A stretch of 64,000 bases of DNA, taken from Kryptolebias marmoratus (taxonomy: Eukaryota > Chordata > Actinopteri > Cyprinodontiformes > Rivulidae). Position numbers and translations under genes: made by a program. The stretch is from NCBI RefSeq assembly GCF_001649575.2, contig NC_051431.1:1061258-1125257 (forward strand). Direction: 5' to 3'. The notes below the pieces were generated by a model. That model was not told the origin of the DNA and made no database searches. It was given only the letters and a program-made list of their open reading frames with translations. Below, piece by piece: positions 10,341 through 21,262 of this stretch. Numbering within the stretch: the first letter of the stretch is position 1; the number at the start of each line of letters is the position of its first letter.

Positions 10341-10527
10341 CTACAGCAGGAGTGGCCAATCCTGGTCCACCATCCTGCAGGTTTTACTTGTTCCTCTGCT
10401 CCAACACACCTGATTTAAATCAATGGGGGATTAACAGGCTTCTGAAGAACATGAAGAGCAGGGAAACAAGGAAAACATGCAGGATTGCAGCCCTCGAGGA
10501 CCAGGACTGGCCACCCCTGTTCTACAG
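10341..10527. mobile_element. Palindromic MITE-like element, copy 1
   Basis: A 187-bp element whose ends are inverted copies. The left end has ctacagcagg..gtggccaatcctggtcc and the right end has ggaccaggactggccacccc..tctacag. The interior includes 'cctctgctccaacacacctg', typical of a very abundant teleost palindromic element. Other copies are at 27750-27930 and 36662-37017. No transposase is encoded; it would depend on one supplied elsewhere. Confidence 0.7.
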
Positions 10528-10529
10528 AG

Positions 10530-11215
10530 TGCCTTGTCTCCTGTCGTGTGTTTCTGTCCTTGTTAAATAAAGATTTCCACAACAGTCCTGATTTAATTTT
10601 TTTTTTTTTAATAAATTTGTTCCTGAAGTTATTTTCTGAAGTGGTAAATTCTGTGAAAAGTTTGATGATTGCAACATTTCTTTAAATATAGTGCTGTAAA
10701 TGTGAAGAATGTGTTAGGGTTTTTACATTATCAGCCTTTGTGCTCATGTGGAACACTGCCTACGTGAGAGACCAAGGTCAGACGGCAGGCGCCACACCAT
10801 CTGGCTCTCCCAAACAACGATGTGTTATGTGTTTTTGCTATGATCAGAACTGGCCTCTGCTTGTTCAGATCAACCCCTTTTTCTTCTTATTTCTTCTTCT
10901 TTTAAATAAAGAGAAAGCCCAAGTGGAGGGGCAGAACTTCCTGGACAGCACACTGTTAGCAGCTGTAGTGTAACTTCTCCTCTCCGCCTTCATAAAGACA
11001 AATATTACTCTCCGGTGGGATTCTTTTTTAGCAGGTTAAATAAATAAAAACCCTGACAGAATATTTTAGATTTTACATTCTTCTTGGTTTTTGTTCAAAA
11101 ACAGAATAATAGAACAGTTTTTGCTTTATATTGTACTGTTTTTATTTTAATAAAGTGCACAAATTGGTGAATGTAATGATTTCAAGCTGCTGAAATCCTG
11201 GGATAGCTTCACATC
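10530..11215. other. Intergenic, no gene recognised
   Basis: AT-rich sequence with short open frames (for example 10740-10973) that lack splice sites, domains or coding bias. I see nothing that supports a gene. Confidence 0.4.
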
Positions 11216-11410
11216 TACAGTGCATATAAAAAGTATTCATGTGGTCTTTTACGCTAATATAAATCAGTTATTGTTTATATAAATTGGTCTTTGTAACAAA
11301 AAGGGGGATTTTTTTTTTAAATGGAATCAGTTTCTACAAAGTAATGCCAATTATATGAAAATATGTATAATTAAATAAAGTATTCAAGAAGGATAATAGT
11401 GAGAGAGGCC
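11216..11410. mobile_element. Terminal part of a Tc1/mariner-like DNA transposon
   Basis: Starts with 'acagtgcatataaaaagtat' and continues 'tcatgtggtcttttacgcta', followed by a 'caaagtaatg..aatta' stretch. This is the pattern of a widespread teleost DNA-transposon end (cagtgcctataaaaagtattcac). Only one end is recognisable and the opposite end is missing. Confidence 0.5.
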
Positions 11411-11559
11411 ATCATGACACCTGAGCTCTGACAGAGTTTCAAGCTTCAGCAGGTGAAATAAAAGAGACGGGGCGTGCATTATAGTTCTTTTTAAGACCGC
11501 ATCAGATTGTCTTTCAGGATTTCATCCTTTTATCCTTTGTTTGTATAGGCCTTTCTGGG

Positions 11560-11925
11560 GCCGACGGCCAGGAAACACATGAGAATGAGTCTTCAACATA
11601 CTGTCTGACAAACTCCAAACGCCACTGCTTAATGTCGGCAATACATTTAATAAAAGAAGTTCAAACTTTAATGAGAAATAGGTCTGAGATTTGATCAAAC
11701 TGATGGGTGAAGGTGAGGTTTTTCTGAGAAGGGGTCCAACCACGACAAGTTTAAAAACAGCAGGGACAGTTTCTAGACTAAGAGCTGAAAAAAAACATAT
11801 AGTATTAAAAACCTTTTTGAAAAACTTGGGAGGAAGAACATCCAGACAGCAGTTTGTGGGCTTCATGTGTTGCACAATCTCAGTGAGAGGAAGAAGAAAA
11901 ACTGGTTCAAACTGTTTGAACACGT
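11560..11925 (-). pseudogene. L2/Rex1-like LINE reverse-transcriptase fragment
   Basis: Read on the minus strand, the frame contains EIVQHMKPTNCCLDVLPPKFFKKVF and ETVPAVFKLVVVGPLLRKTSP. This corresponds to the conserved block between the 'KPSNCPLDPLPPxLFKEV' and 'GTVPxxFKxAVVxPLLKK' motifs of L2/Rex1-type reverse transcriptases. It is 5'- and 3'-truncated, with internal deletion of the residues between the motifs. A dead retrotransposon copy. Confidence 0.7.
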
Positions 11926-11942
11926 CTGAAGGAGTCGGGTTC

Positions 11943-12296
11943 GGTGGAAGGTGGATGGACCCAAGATGCAGACTGACTCAGACAGCTCCAAAAGAAAACT
12001 GATTTATTTACAAAAACAAACAAAATCCAGAGTTGCAATACCACACGGGGCGAGACATGAGGAAGAGCTGACAGCACATGAGAGTGAAACCAGGAACCAG
12101 TGAGTTTTAAAGCCTGAGGGTCATTTGTAAAAGAAAACAGATTACTGACAAAGGACAGGTGTGGGTGGTGGAGACAGAGACAAAACTACACAAGAACTTA
12201 ACTAAACAGAAGGAAAGAGACAGAAAAGAGAAACAAAGAACAATAAACCTGATAGAAAAGAAACTTAAAGAATAACTCAAACCCTGGCAGTCAGGG
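11943..12296 (-). repeat. Dispersed repeat with TATA-like and poly(A)-like signals (LTR- or SINE-like), antisense
   Basis: On the minus strand the block opens with 'ctgactgccagggtttgagt', carries a TTTAAAAC box in the middle, an AATAAATC poly(A)-like signal near its end and finishes in 'gcatcttgggtccatccacc'. The layout and wording match a dispersed fish repeat, and a related block lies at 38338-38822 on the plus strand. Class is unsettled: a solo LTR and a composite SINE both fit. Confidence 0.4.
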
Positions 12297-14495
12297 CCAA
12301 CCCGTCGGACTTTATCGTGGAAGAGATGAAGGAAGTTCTCACAGTTAGTGGCTGGAATGTTTGGTGGAAAATGCGTGACAGATTCAACTTAGAAGCAGAA
12401 AACGTTCTGAGACAAATAATTACACCTGTACGAGGAAAGAACAAACTGGTTTGGTCTTGTGAGATTGTATGATGAACACTGTTTGTCATATACACGTCTT
12501 TCATGCCTCGCATACTTCTTATGAATTATTGCACAACATGTACTGTGACCTGACAGCCCTGCAGACTAGTTTGACGGCATATGAAATTCCCAGTCATGAT
12601 GCTTCATTACAACCAGGCATCCTTTTATTAGTGGGGCAACATTAGCTTTAAATCCTGAATCCACACACTACAAATAAATTTAAAAAAAAGACACATTAGT
12701 CCCAAAAAAGTAGTTTATTATTTAGGAGAAACGTGTTTTCCTTTCTCTTGATATTTCTCTGTTCTTTATGATAAGTGAGCTGAACCAGTTGTGCCTGATT
12801 CTTCTTTTTTGTCATCCTAGTAAAAGAAAGTCCAACCTCTTTCAGTTACAGATTTACATATTAGAAAGTTTAAAAACAAAGCTTGATGATAACTGTAGGA
12901 GCCATTTATCTGTTTTTTATTTGTTTTTCTCCACTAGGGGGTGTTTTTTTCCTTTGGTGTATTGCTGGGATGGGTTATTAAAGGTCAGGTGTGTTTCTAC
13001 TCAGGTGTAGGAGGCAAATGGTTTTCTATTGTCCTTAATCTAAGAGTTTATGCAAATTTATTTTGTGCTGATGGAAAATGACAAGATGAATGGATGCTTT
13101 AAAGAGGAGGAGGATGAAGGCCGATGATCCGTAAAGGAAGCAGCCAGAAGAAGACCTCAGCTCTGCAGTCAGAAAACTTTTAATACCTTAAATGTTGGAC
13201 ACTTTACAGACTCCAAACCATTTTAATTTTAATTTCCCACAGTCTGAAGACAGTTGATAGAGATATGATGATAAAGAATCAATGGACGGACAGGACACGC
13301 ACCACCCTGTCTCTGATTTCCTGCTGACAGGAAGCGCTCGGTACGATCCAGGTTCTGACGGTCTTTAAGAGGTCTCAGAGACACTTTCACTTCCTGCAAC
13401 TCCTGTCCTCACCGCAGAGGACATCCTGACCAGCAGCATCCCAGTCCAGAATGTCAACTGGTCCTCAGAGGACGTGTGTCCCACCTACAGAGGACCAAAC
13501 CCTCCACCAGAGGGCATCATCTGCTCAAATCTACCACAAACCTTTTCATTATTAAACAGAATCAGTCCTTTCTTCTAACAGAGGACATGTTCTTGATGTA
13601 ATTTCAAACATGCTTTTCAAATTTTTGATTAAAACAGTCGTGCGGGAATTACCCCTCATGGTTTTCTGTAACTATCAGACTTTATGACATAATTATTGTT
13701 TCTTTAGCTGAATAAAGAATACACCTTTCTCAGGTTTATAGCACTGCAGCTTAACCAGATGAGTCGATTAGAAAACTAATAAAACAAAGAAAAACGTGAT
13801 ATTTTCAGCTGCCAACATCTTTATGTTTGACACACTCAGAGATGACTAAACAATGTGTGAAAACAGGGACTTTCTGTCGTTTTCATTACCTAAATAAAGA
13901 CGAGACAAACCACAGCGACAAAGGGAGGCTGTCCACAGGAGATGATACTGTGGAGACTTGTGTTCTGGCTAAAACAGGCTAAAAACAGGAACAGTCACTC
14001 CGTCGTTTATCTTTTAAACTTGTTTTCTTCTTCAGGATAACGTCCCTGTGATAACTGTTGGACTCTGAAGTCTTTGCTGTAAATGGATCCACAGTAAGCT
14101 CAAAGAACAACAAAGGTATAAGTAATTTAAGGTCAAATGTGATTAAATTGAAGCCAAGTTTTGTATTTTGACACTTGCAGTGCTCCATGTGATCCAGCAG
14201 AGGGAGCTGCACAGATATTTTTAATGAAAGCCCGTGCTGCTGCTTTCCTCTGCTGCTATTTTCAGTTTATCAGTTAAAGTGGTTTAAATGAGCTGTTAGC
14301 TGAAAACCTGACACATTTTCTCATAATCAGGTACAAGAACAGGACAAAATCTGAGTTTTTGAACAGAAAAACAACATGATTATGTTTATAAGATGATGCC
14401 TTTAAATGCAATTAGTAAAAGTTCTCTATTTAAGGAAGCCAAAGGAGACTTGTTGGCGATAGTGGGAAGGAAAGACTCCATTTTAACATGAAGAA
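12297..14495. other. Intergenic, no gene recognised
   Basis: No ORF with domain, splice or composition support. A block at 13280-13520 is somewhat GC-richer with many 'gagga' and 'cctcagagga' words, but no frame stays open. Confidence 0.35.
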
Positions 14496-14499
14496 ACCT

Positions 14500-14860
14500 C
14501 TAACAGAACCAGAACCAGGACTCCCAGCAGCCGTCTGCCTCGACCGACTGGGACGTGAAAGGACAGGAAAGAGATGCAGACAAACAGGAAGTGGTCCAGG
14601 TGGAGTTTCTATGGGAAGAAAAGCAGTTTAATAAGAGTAAAGACAGCAGCAGGTGGACAGTTTGCAGACAGAAACAGGAAGTCAGAGCCTGAGAACTGAA
14701 AGCTCCGCCTCCTGTTCTACTTTTAGAAACTCTAGGAACCACAAGGAAACCTGCAGTCTGAGAGCGAAGTGCTCTGTTAGTAAAATATGGATCAATAAGA
14801 TCTTTAATATCAGATGGAGCTTGGTTGTTGAGAGCTTTGGATGTTTGAAGCAAGATTTTA
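14500..14860 (-). pseudogene. L2/Rex1-like LINE 3' fragment (end of reverse-transcriptase ORF)
   Basis: The minus-strand frame reads LNNQAPSDIKDLIDPY..NRALRSQTAG.LVVPRVSKSRTGG.AFSSQA. This is the degraded form of the C-terminal block of L2/Rex1-clade LINEs (LAPxYLxDLLxPYxPxRxLRSxxxxLLxVPRxxxSxxGxRAFSxxAP). After that the frame is shifted. It lies 2.6 kb from the other LINE fragment at 11560-11925 on the same strand and could come from the same or another insertion. Confidence 0.7.
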
Positions 14861-14869
14861 AAATCTCTT

Positions 14870-15540
14870 CTGAATTTGATAAGAAGTCATAGAAGCTAAA
14901 ACTGAAGAAATCTGATCTCTCATCAAAAATATTTATCTAACATGACATACAAACTTACTTTGGAATCAGTATCAGAATAAGGTGCAAGAGTTGAAATTTA
15001 ATTTTAAGATATTTCATCCAGATGGGAAGGAATAATGATTTAGCTGCTTAAATGCAATAAAACGGTTCCCCTAAAGCCTTTTTTTATGCGCAGGTATGAG
15101 CTGCTCCTTTGTTCTCTGTTTGTCAGATAAGCACAGAAAGAGTTAAATTTGCATTGGGTACCTGTGAAGCCACAACAATGCTTTCAAATGAGCTGTAAAA
15201 ACAGAAATCCCATCCTCAGGGTGCAGAAACCAACACGTCAGAAGGAGTGGAACAATCCGGGTGTTTTTATACAGTCTGAGAAAAACGTAAAGGATTAAAG
15301 GTCTAGCATTCCTTGGAGGAGCTCACGTCACCTGCAGCTCAGAGTGTAAGTTAGGGATGACTCTCAGCTACCTTTTGTTTGTCAGCTGATCCTTTCTGCA
15401 GGGGTCAGCAGAGAAAACAAACTTGCACGGTTTGTTTTAAACCAGACGTCCTTTCTGGACCGACCTGAGCTCAAACCTGCAGCCTCAGGATTACAGGATC
15501 TTTACTGACCCCCCGAGCGACAGCAGCCTCCAACTCTCAG
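14870..15540. other. Intergenic, no gene recognised
   Basis: No supported gene. Short degenerate repeats only. Confidence 0.35.
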
Positions 15541-15725
15541 CTACTACCACCACATTTTAGCTGTGAAATTGACAGAGTTGTAGCTGGTTTTTGTGTTGTC
15601 AAAGATTGCTGTAGTGGCCAACTTGTATTTCACTGACATCAAAAAGTAGCCAGTTGTAGACATTACCCCAATAATTACTTTCTGAGTTTCATTAAAATCT
15701 GTTGAGTGGTATTTTACAAATGATA
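15540..15725 (+). repeat. Degenerate copy of a dispersed 'tagctg...ttcattaaaatctgtt' repeat
   Basis: The stretch contains 'gacagagttgtagctggttt' and 'tttcattaaaatctgttgag', phrases that recur in related form near 24820-25000 and 61480-61560. They belong to a diffuse fish repeat family that shares parts with the 'gatatgcattcc' family. Boundaries are uncertain. Confidence 0.35.
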
Positions 15726-15989
15726 CAGACCAAAAACATTATCACTCTGAGATATAAAACATTTGTTATCAACCAACAGGAAGAAACTCTCTGTTTTCTG
15801 CAGTTTCTGAGGCTCTGATCATCTCCAGGTGGTGAATTTGTGAAACTTTCTGTCTGATTTGTGTAAATTGTGAAGAAATGTGGAATCCAGACAGACTTCT
15901 GCACACATTTAATCACTCAGCTGTTTGAAACGTCATCTGAACTCCATCCAGTCAGGAACGGTTCTTGTTTTTCTGTCTCAAACTGCTGA

Positions 15990-16180
15990 ATTCTCCCAGA
16001 TCACTCCATCCACCCATGGCTCCCAGGGAGGCCTGCGCTCACCCCCAGTCCGCTCCCATTGGGCTGCATTAGCATACAGATGTTAGACTGAAAAGGGACG
16101 AGGGGTGGGGGGTGCACAATGGGGGGAGGGGAGGCGATGGCCCTTGGCCTTTTAAGGTTTTCCAGAACCCCGGGGATTGA
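15990..16180. promoter_or_regulatory. Possible regulatory block downstream of the zfp36l1-like gene
   Basis: GC-rich island in AT-rich DNA with several clean motifs: octamer-like 'attagcat', CCAAT-like 'cccattgg', SOX-like 'cacaatgg' and a CArG-like 'ccttttaagg'. Judged by composition only; conservation was not tested. Confidence 0.25.
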
Positions 16181-16995
16181 ATGGTAAGCATCCGTGGGGG
16201 TTGTGGGAGTCTGCTGCTGCTGTTATTCATTCATCAGAGTAAAATCTTTGGCCTGACCGCAGCTGAATGCCACCACACACAAACAGGACCCCGACTGGCT
16301 GTTTTTCCTGTGATGGATGAAGAAACGCTCCATGTTCTCTCATTTTCTGTTCATTTCAGATCCTCACTAAGGACTAAGTTTCAGTAAGTTTTAGTTCTGG
16401 TTTTATTTGACTGGGTTGGCTTATTGCACATCACAGAGAAACCTACAACTGTTACTTCTTTGTTTTAATCAACTAAAATAGCTTTGGCGCATAAAATTCA
16501 GTTTAAATTTACAATGTTCAGACACAAACACTCAGGGGAGGACCTCAACTTCTGCTCCACTTTGTGTGAATAGATGGAAATCAGTCACAAGTATCTCGCT
16601 GCCCCATTGTGTTCTTGGAAGTCTTTGTTCGAGCATCTGTTGCCCAAACATTCTCCTCAGTGTCACTCACCCTAAATTGGTCTGTTTGGACGAGCTGCGA
16701 CAAAACTCACTCCTCTTCCCACACATCGCAGCACGCCGAGAGGGGAGGGGAGGGGAGGCCAGGGAGACTCCCAAGTTAGGGAAAGAGTTAATCTTTGTTC
16801 CTTTTGTGTGTCAGCGAGTCACAGACGATCGTAAAGAACCAGCATTTTTAAAGAGATGCCCGTGGGAATGTGCTGCCAAAGCTTTTTCCTGCTCAGCATT
16901 TAGGAAACCTAAAGTTTGATGGAGTTATTGGAAACTGGCACCAACAACACAGGAAACAAGGCATTCAGTCATGTTCAAGTAGATTGTTTCTTTGT

Positions 16996-17650
16996 GTATT
17001 TTATCTTTTTATTTTGCCTAATATGAGAGAGCAGAGGCCTGTGAGGATGCTAACAATCATTAATGTTTGAAAGAACAGAGAATAAAATCACTTTATTCTT
17101 ATGTTTAATGTTTGCTTTTGCTCATCTGCACCGTCTCTAAAACAGGAAATGAAATTAACCCTAATTATATTTGGTTTAATGCATACCAAACACCAAAACA
17201 ACACAAAATGGTTTCATTTTTCAAAACTTTTATTTTGACATTGAAATGAACACATAAGATAAAACAGTAGATTCACTTAAATTATATAAAATAAGAAAAA
17301 TCTTGTATTTTATCTTTTCATTTTGCCTAATATGAGAGTTGAAGGCATGTAACGATGCTAACCTTAACTAGAGCTGGATAATTAAAGGAACAATGAGTGA
17401 AATCATTATAAATCATGAGTTTTTATTTTCCTTTTGCTCATCTCTAAAACAGGACATAAATTTAACCCTAAAATATTTTGGTTTTATGCGTGTTACACCA
17501 AAACGTGACAGAGAAGGTTTCATTTTTCTAAAGACTTTTATTTTAAAATAAAAATGAACATATATATTAGGATAAAAACAAGGTTTTCAACATAACCACT
17601 GGAATGTAAACAATAGATGTACTTAAATTATGTGAAACAAGATTTAAAAA
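16996..17650. repeat. Imperfect tandem duplication (two units of about 310-345 bp) at the distal 3' end of the zfp36l1-like gene
   Basis: Unit 1 (16996-17304) and unit 2 (17305 to about 17650) follow the same order of phrases: 'gtattttatctttt.attttgcctaatatgagag', 'gatgctaac', 'ttttgctcatct', 'ctctaaaacaggac/a', 'ttaaccctaa.atat', 'ggtttcatttttc', 'cttttatttt' and 'acttaaattat'. They differ by many substitutions and indels, so the duplication is not recent. Each unit holds TTTATT on the plus strand (AATAAA for the minus-strand gene; 17229-17234 and 17537-17542), so the gene may have duplicated polyadenylation sites. Confidence 0.75.
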
Positions 17651-18984
17651 AAACAAACACACAATATAGGTTTTGCTTTCAAAACAAAATAAATAAGACT
17701 TTAAGTTAACAAAAGTAAAAACAAAAAAAGAAACTTCTTGTTGTCAAGTCAACAATAAGCTACAGTAACAAGAAGCATGTCTGGCCTCACTGGGGGGGCA
17801 GGTCGAGTCGATTCTTCCTGATTTTATTCTGATTTCACCTGCCGCTCAGTTAGCCAGCTAGCTAGTGTGCAACAGAGATGGACCTACAAACGCATTGTCG
17901 TTGAGCTAACTAATCAAATACACAACTTTTACACACATAGAGCAGTCCTGTAGGATGAAACCACATCTTCAGACTCAAACATTTGAACTACTCTCTTCAC
18001 TTTTTTTGATAAATTGGGAAAAAGCCCTTTGAATCTGGTGGTGTGAGGCTCAACGGAGAGGAGAGCAGACTCGCCGGGGTTTTCGAACCTGCGAGTCGTC
18101 AGTCAATAAGGCAACAGAAACGTAGAATGCCAAAATGTTTTCCTCCCTCCCCCCTCCTCTCGTCAAGCTCTTAAAGCTTCTGGTTGACCAACAGATGGAG
18201 GACATGAATGCAAATGTTTCTAAAAAAAGTAAAGCGTAATTTCTCTGGCATCTTCAAAAAAATGCATGACCACAATCACAAACTTACAAAAAAAACATGC
18301 AAAAAGCAATAAATAGTTCTAAAATGTGTTTAAGCTCTAGTTTTATTTATATATATATATATTTATTACCTGCCTGGACTAAAGGTTAGCAGTAGGTTAA
18401 GAGAACTTTGGTAACTAGAGACTCACTGGGTTTTCTACACGTTTTTGTTGCAAAGGCAGCTCAGCTGGATCATTGTCAGGCACTTAAAATGACCAACAGA
18501 TACAACTAATACATCAGTGAAGTATTAAACCGTCCAGCTGGACAGCCCTGAATGGGACCAGGGAAGTCCAGAACCTTACTGGACTCCACACTGGTCATAA
18601 AAAGGCCAACTAAAATGAAAGAGTTTGTGAATTCAGGATCTTGAATGAATGCACACTCCAGTTCTGATCTAAAACATGGGTATACAACAGTATACAGCAG
18701 TAACAACAGCATTAAAACAAACAAAAAATACAAAAAATATCAATAAAATAATAATAAACAAGAAAGGAGTCAGCTAAAACTGGACAAACACTGAGCAGCA
18801 CTACAGCTGCTTGGGTGAGAAATGCAATATGCACAAAGATAGGTACGTTTACTCGGCTGAACCATGGACGGAAGCGAGAACCTCGTGTTTTAGTCCTTTA
18901 TATCATGTCTCGTTTCAGACACAGAGCTAAAACAGTCGGAGCGCCTATCCCTGACTCAACTCAGCCTTCAAGTAAAACCCTTCC
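17650..18984 (-). other. Presumed 3'UTR of the zfp36l1-like gene
   Basis: AT-rich DNA directly after the minus-strand stop at 18985, with no ORF. It includes an AU-rich block at 18340-18368 that reads as overlapping AATAAA and AUUUA-like words on the minus strand, so a proximal poly(A) site is possible there. ZFP36-family mRNAs are themselves often AU-rich-element targets, so autoregulation is plausible. The true 3' end is not shown by the sequence alone. Confidence 0.45.
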
Positions 18985-20882
18985 CTACTCGTCCGAAACA
19001 GAGAGGCGGCTGAAGATGGGCAGGCGGCGGCCCTCAAAACTCGGCGACTCGGTTCCGCTGGAGGACGAGCTGAGGGAGCAGGAGGACGTGTAGCCCTCCT
19101 CGGACAGGGAGTCAGCCGAGGAGCACCGCTGAAGGCCGGAGCAGCCATTCAGAGACACCGGCAGCTGCTGAGGGAGGTGCACCGGAAGGTTCAGCTTTTT
19201 GGAGGGGAAGTTGGGCCTTGAGCTCTTGGAGTCAGTCGCAGCATAAAAGCGTGGAGCTGCATCGCTGCTGTCGCTCGGCAGGTCACCGATGCCTGTGAAG
19301 GGGTAGGGGTAATGCTTCAAGGCACCGGGCTCAGGAAAGAGAGGGGACAGGAGCTCCGGGGTTCCTGTGGAGGAGGGAGGAGGGGAGATAGAGGAAGCCC
19401 GGGTGAAGAAGAGGGAGGAAGGCTCCTCAACAGGTTGGAAGGTGTGTGGCGATGAGGAGAAACCTGCAAAGCTCAGGCTGTGCCGCAGCAGAGGAGGCCT
19501 CAGCTTCGGCCTCGGAGGAGCTGCTGCGTTGGCGACGTTTGCCTCGTCTGCGTTGTGGATGAAGTGGCAGCGGGCGCCATATGGGCAGAATCCTATCGTG
19601 TGGAAGGTGCGGCACGGCTCCGTCTTGTACTTGGGGTGTCTGCTGAGGCCTCTGAGCTCATCCAGGCCGTGAGCGAACTGGCACTTGGTGCCATATTTGC
19701 AGGTCCCGCTCTCCTCGAAGGTGCGGCAGAGCTCGGTCTTGTACCGGCTGGAGATGTGAGGCGGTGGCGCCGAAGCTCTGGGGGAGGTCAAGGATGCAGC
19801 CGAAGCTAGGGAGGTGTTGCTGACGCACAGGCCTGGAGGCGGGAGCAGCAGCGGTGGCGGGGACACATTCAACGTCTTGTCGTCTCTGACGTGTCCCTCG
19901 ATCATGCTGACCGAGCGGTCCACCCTGAAGGGGATGTGGCTGAGCGAGGAGCGGGGCAGCGCCCGGTTCCACTGCTGATTGGAGGCCAAATTCAGCCCCC
20001 AGAAGGCCGAGTCCATCACCTCAGAGCTGCTGCTGCTGCTGCTGCTGTTGTTGAACTTGGAGTTGGGGAGGGTCACGGGGCAGAGAGAATGGCGTCTTTG
20101 GAAGCCAAGAACTCTTTGACTGTGCTCCTGCGAGCCGGAGGACAATCCGTCTGCTGCTTCCAGGCCTCGGAAATTCTGACACACAACAAGAGAAAATTCA
20201 TGAGTTCTCTGGATGCAAACTGGCAGCACTAAATCAGTCCGAAAGGAAGAGTTCAAAGTAGAGATAGACCAATTAAATTGGCTGATATTTGCCACTTTAA
20301 GAGAATTCAGCAGCTGGACTTGTTTGGACGCGTTTTAACCAACCAGGAAGAAAAAGATGCAGCTGCTACAACCAGCTGACCTCACCGGATTAATGTTTGT
20401 TTTCTGAGCCAAAATACTCTTTAATAAGAATGTTTAAAGTGTCCAGGTTTTTGTTAAGTTAAGCAGTTATTGTGAAATAGAAAATGCATAATGATCAGAT
20501 TTTTTTTTCTTTTTCAAAACAATAAAAAAAAGGTTCTTTCCATGGCAATCAGCTGCCATGACTTCTGACAGAAAAACATCAGTCGACCTCCAGAGACGTT
20601 ACTTAATCACTCAGTTTAATCAAAGTTATGAGCTTCAATAAAAAACCCTAAAGGTTTTGTAGGTTTAACAGGTGCAGAGAGATTTTAAACAAAATTAGCT
20701 GCAAATTTATCAGTTTTTGTAACAGAAAAAAGTTTCCTAAAACTGCTAAATTCTTCTACAACTGAAATTCATCAGTAAATGATAAAGGCTTCTTCCTAAA
20801 AGAATTTGTTTGCGTCAGACTTTGGTACCTTGCAGAACTCCTCGTCCAGTTCCAGGAACGGTGTCAGGAAGTCTGAGGGCAT
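18985..20882 (-). CDS. zfp36l1: ZFP36L1-like CCCH tandem zinc-finger mRNA-decay protein (2 exons)
   Basis: Exon 1 is 20829-20882 ([18 protein letters not shown], phase 0, donor AAG|GTACC). Exon 2 is 20175-18985 (acceptor TGTCAG|AATTT). The product is 414 aa. Two CCCH fingers at about residues 162-227 have the family lead-ins and CX8CX5CX3H spacing: RYKTELC...[11 protein letters not shown] and KYKTEPC...[11 protein letters not shown]. The C-terminus [14 protein letters not shown] is the conserved CCR4-NOT-binding tail. [12 protein letters not shown] near residue 50 favours ZFP36L1 over ZFP36 or ZFP36L2, but the N-terminus differs from mammalian ZFP36L1, so the exact paralogue is open. Such proteins bind UAUUUAU elements in cytoplasmic mRNAs and recruit deadenylases. 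Oddities are Pro instead of Leu in the second lead-in (KTEPC) and a serine run near residues 62-70. The two-exon structure with a short first exon is typical of the family. Confidence 0.9.
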
Positions 20883-21077
20883 GATTCACTCCACCGACTT
20901 CACCCAGTGAAGGAGCGTCTGAAACTGACACAAAATAAAAGCTCTTTGGAAGAAAAGTCCAAGTTCTTCTGGAGATGTTTCCGTTCCGAAATGTTGTTGA
21001 ATTGTTTCTGGAATGAGGGGTGAGGGGGGGAGAGTTGCTAGAAAAAGAAAAAGAAGCAACGTGTTTTCAGGAGGAGA

Positions 21078-21140
21078 GTTCCTCAACCATCTGCTGGAAT
21101 CCGTTTAAATAGTTGGGGAAACCCACCCACACAGGCCTGA
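21078..21140 (-). promoter_or_regulatory. Probable core promoter of the zfp36l1-like gene
   Basis: About 200 bases upstream of the ATG, the minus strand reads a GC-rich CACCC/KLF-like stretch, then 'gggtttcccc' (kappaB-like), then a TATA-like 'ctatttaaac' at about 21103-21112. Transcription would start near 21078. ZFP36-family genes are typically immediate-early genes, so this arrangement is plausible, but it is inferred from motifs only. Confidence 0.35.
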
Positions 21141-21188
21141 ATGCTTCAGGGGGCAGGCCAGGAGTTTGAGTGTTAATGTGCATTAATG

Positions 21189-21260
<72 letters not shown>

Positions 21261-21262
21261 TT
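21189..21262. repeat. (GT)n microsatellite upstream of the zfp36l1-like gene
   Basis: Uninterrupted alternation of G and T for over 60 bases, 50 bp beyond the presumed promoter. Long GT tracts can form Z-DNA. The open frame through it is an artefact of the repeat. Confidence 0.95.
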
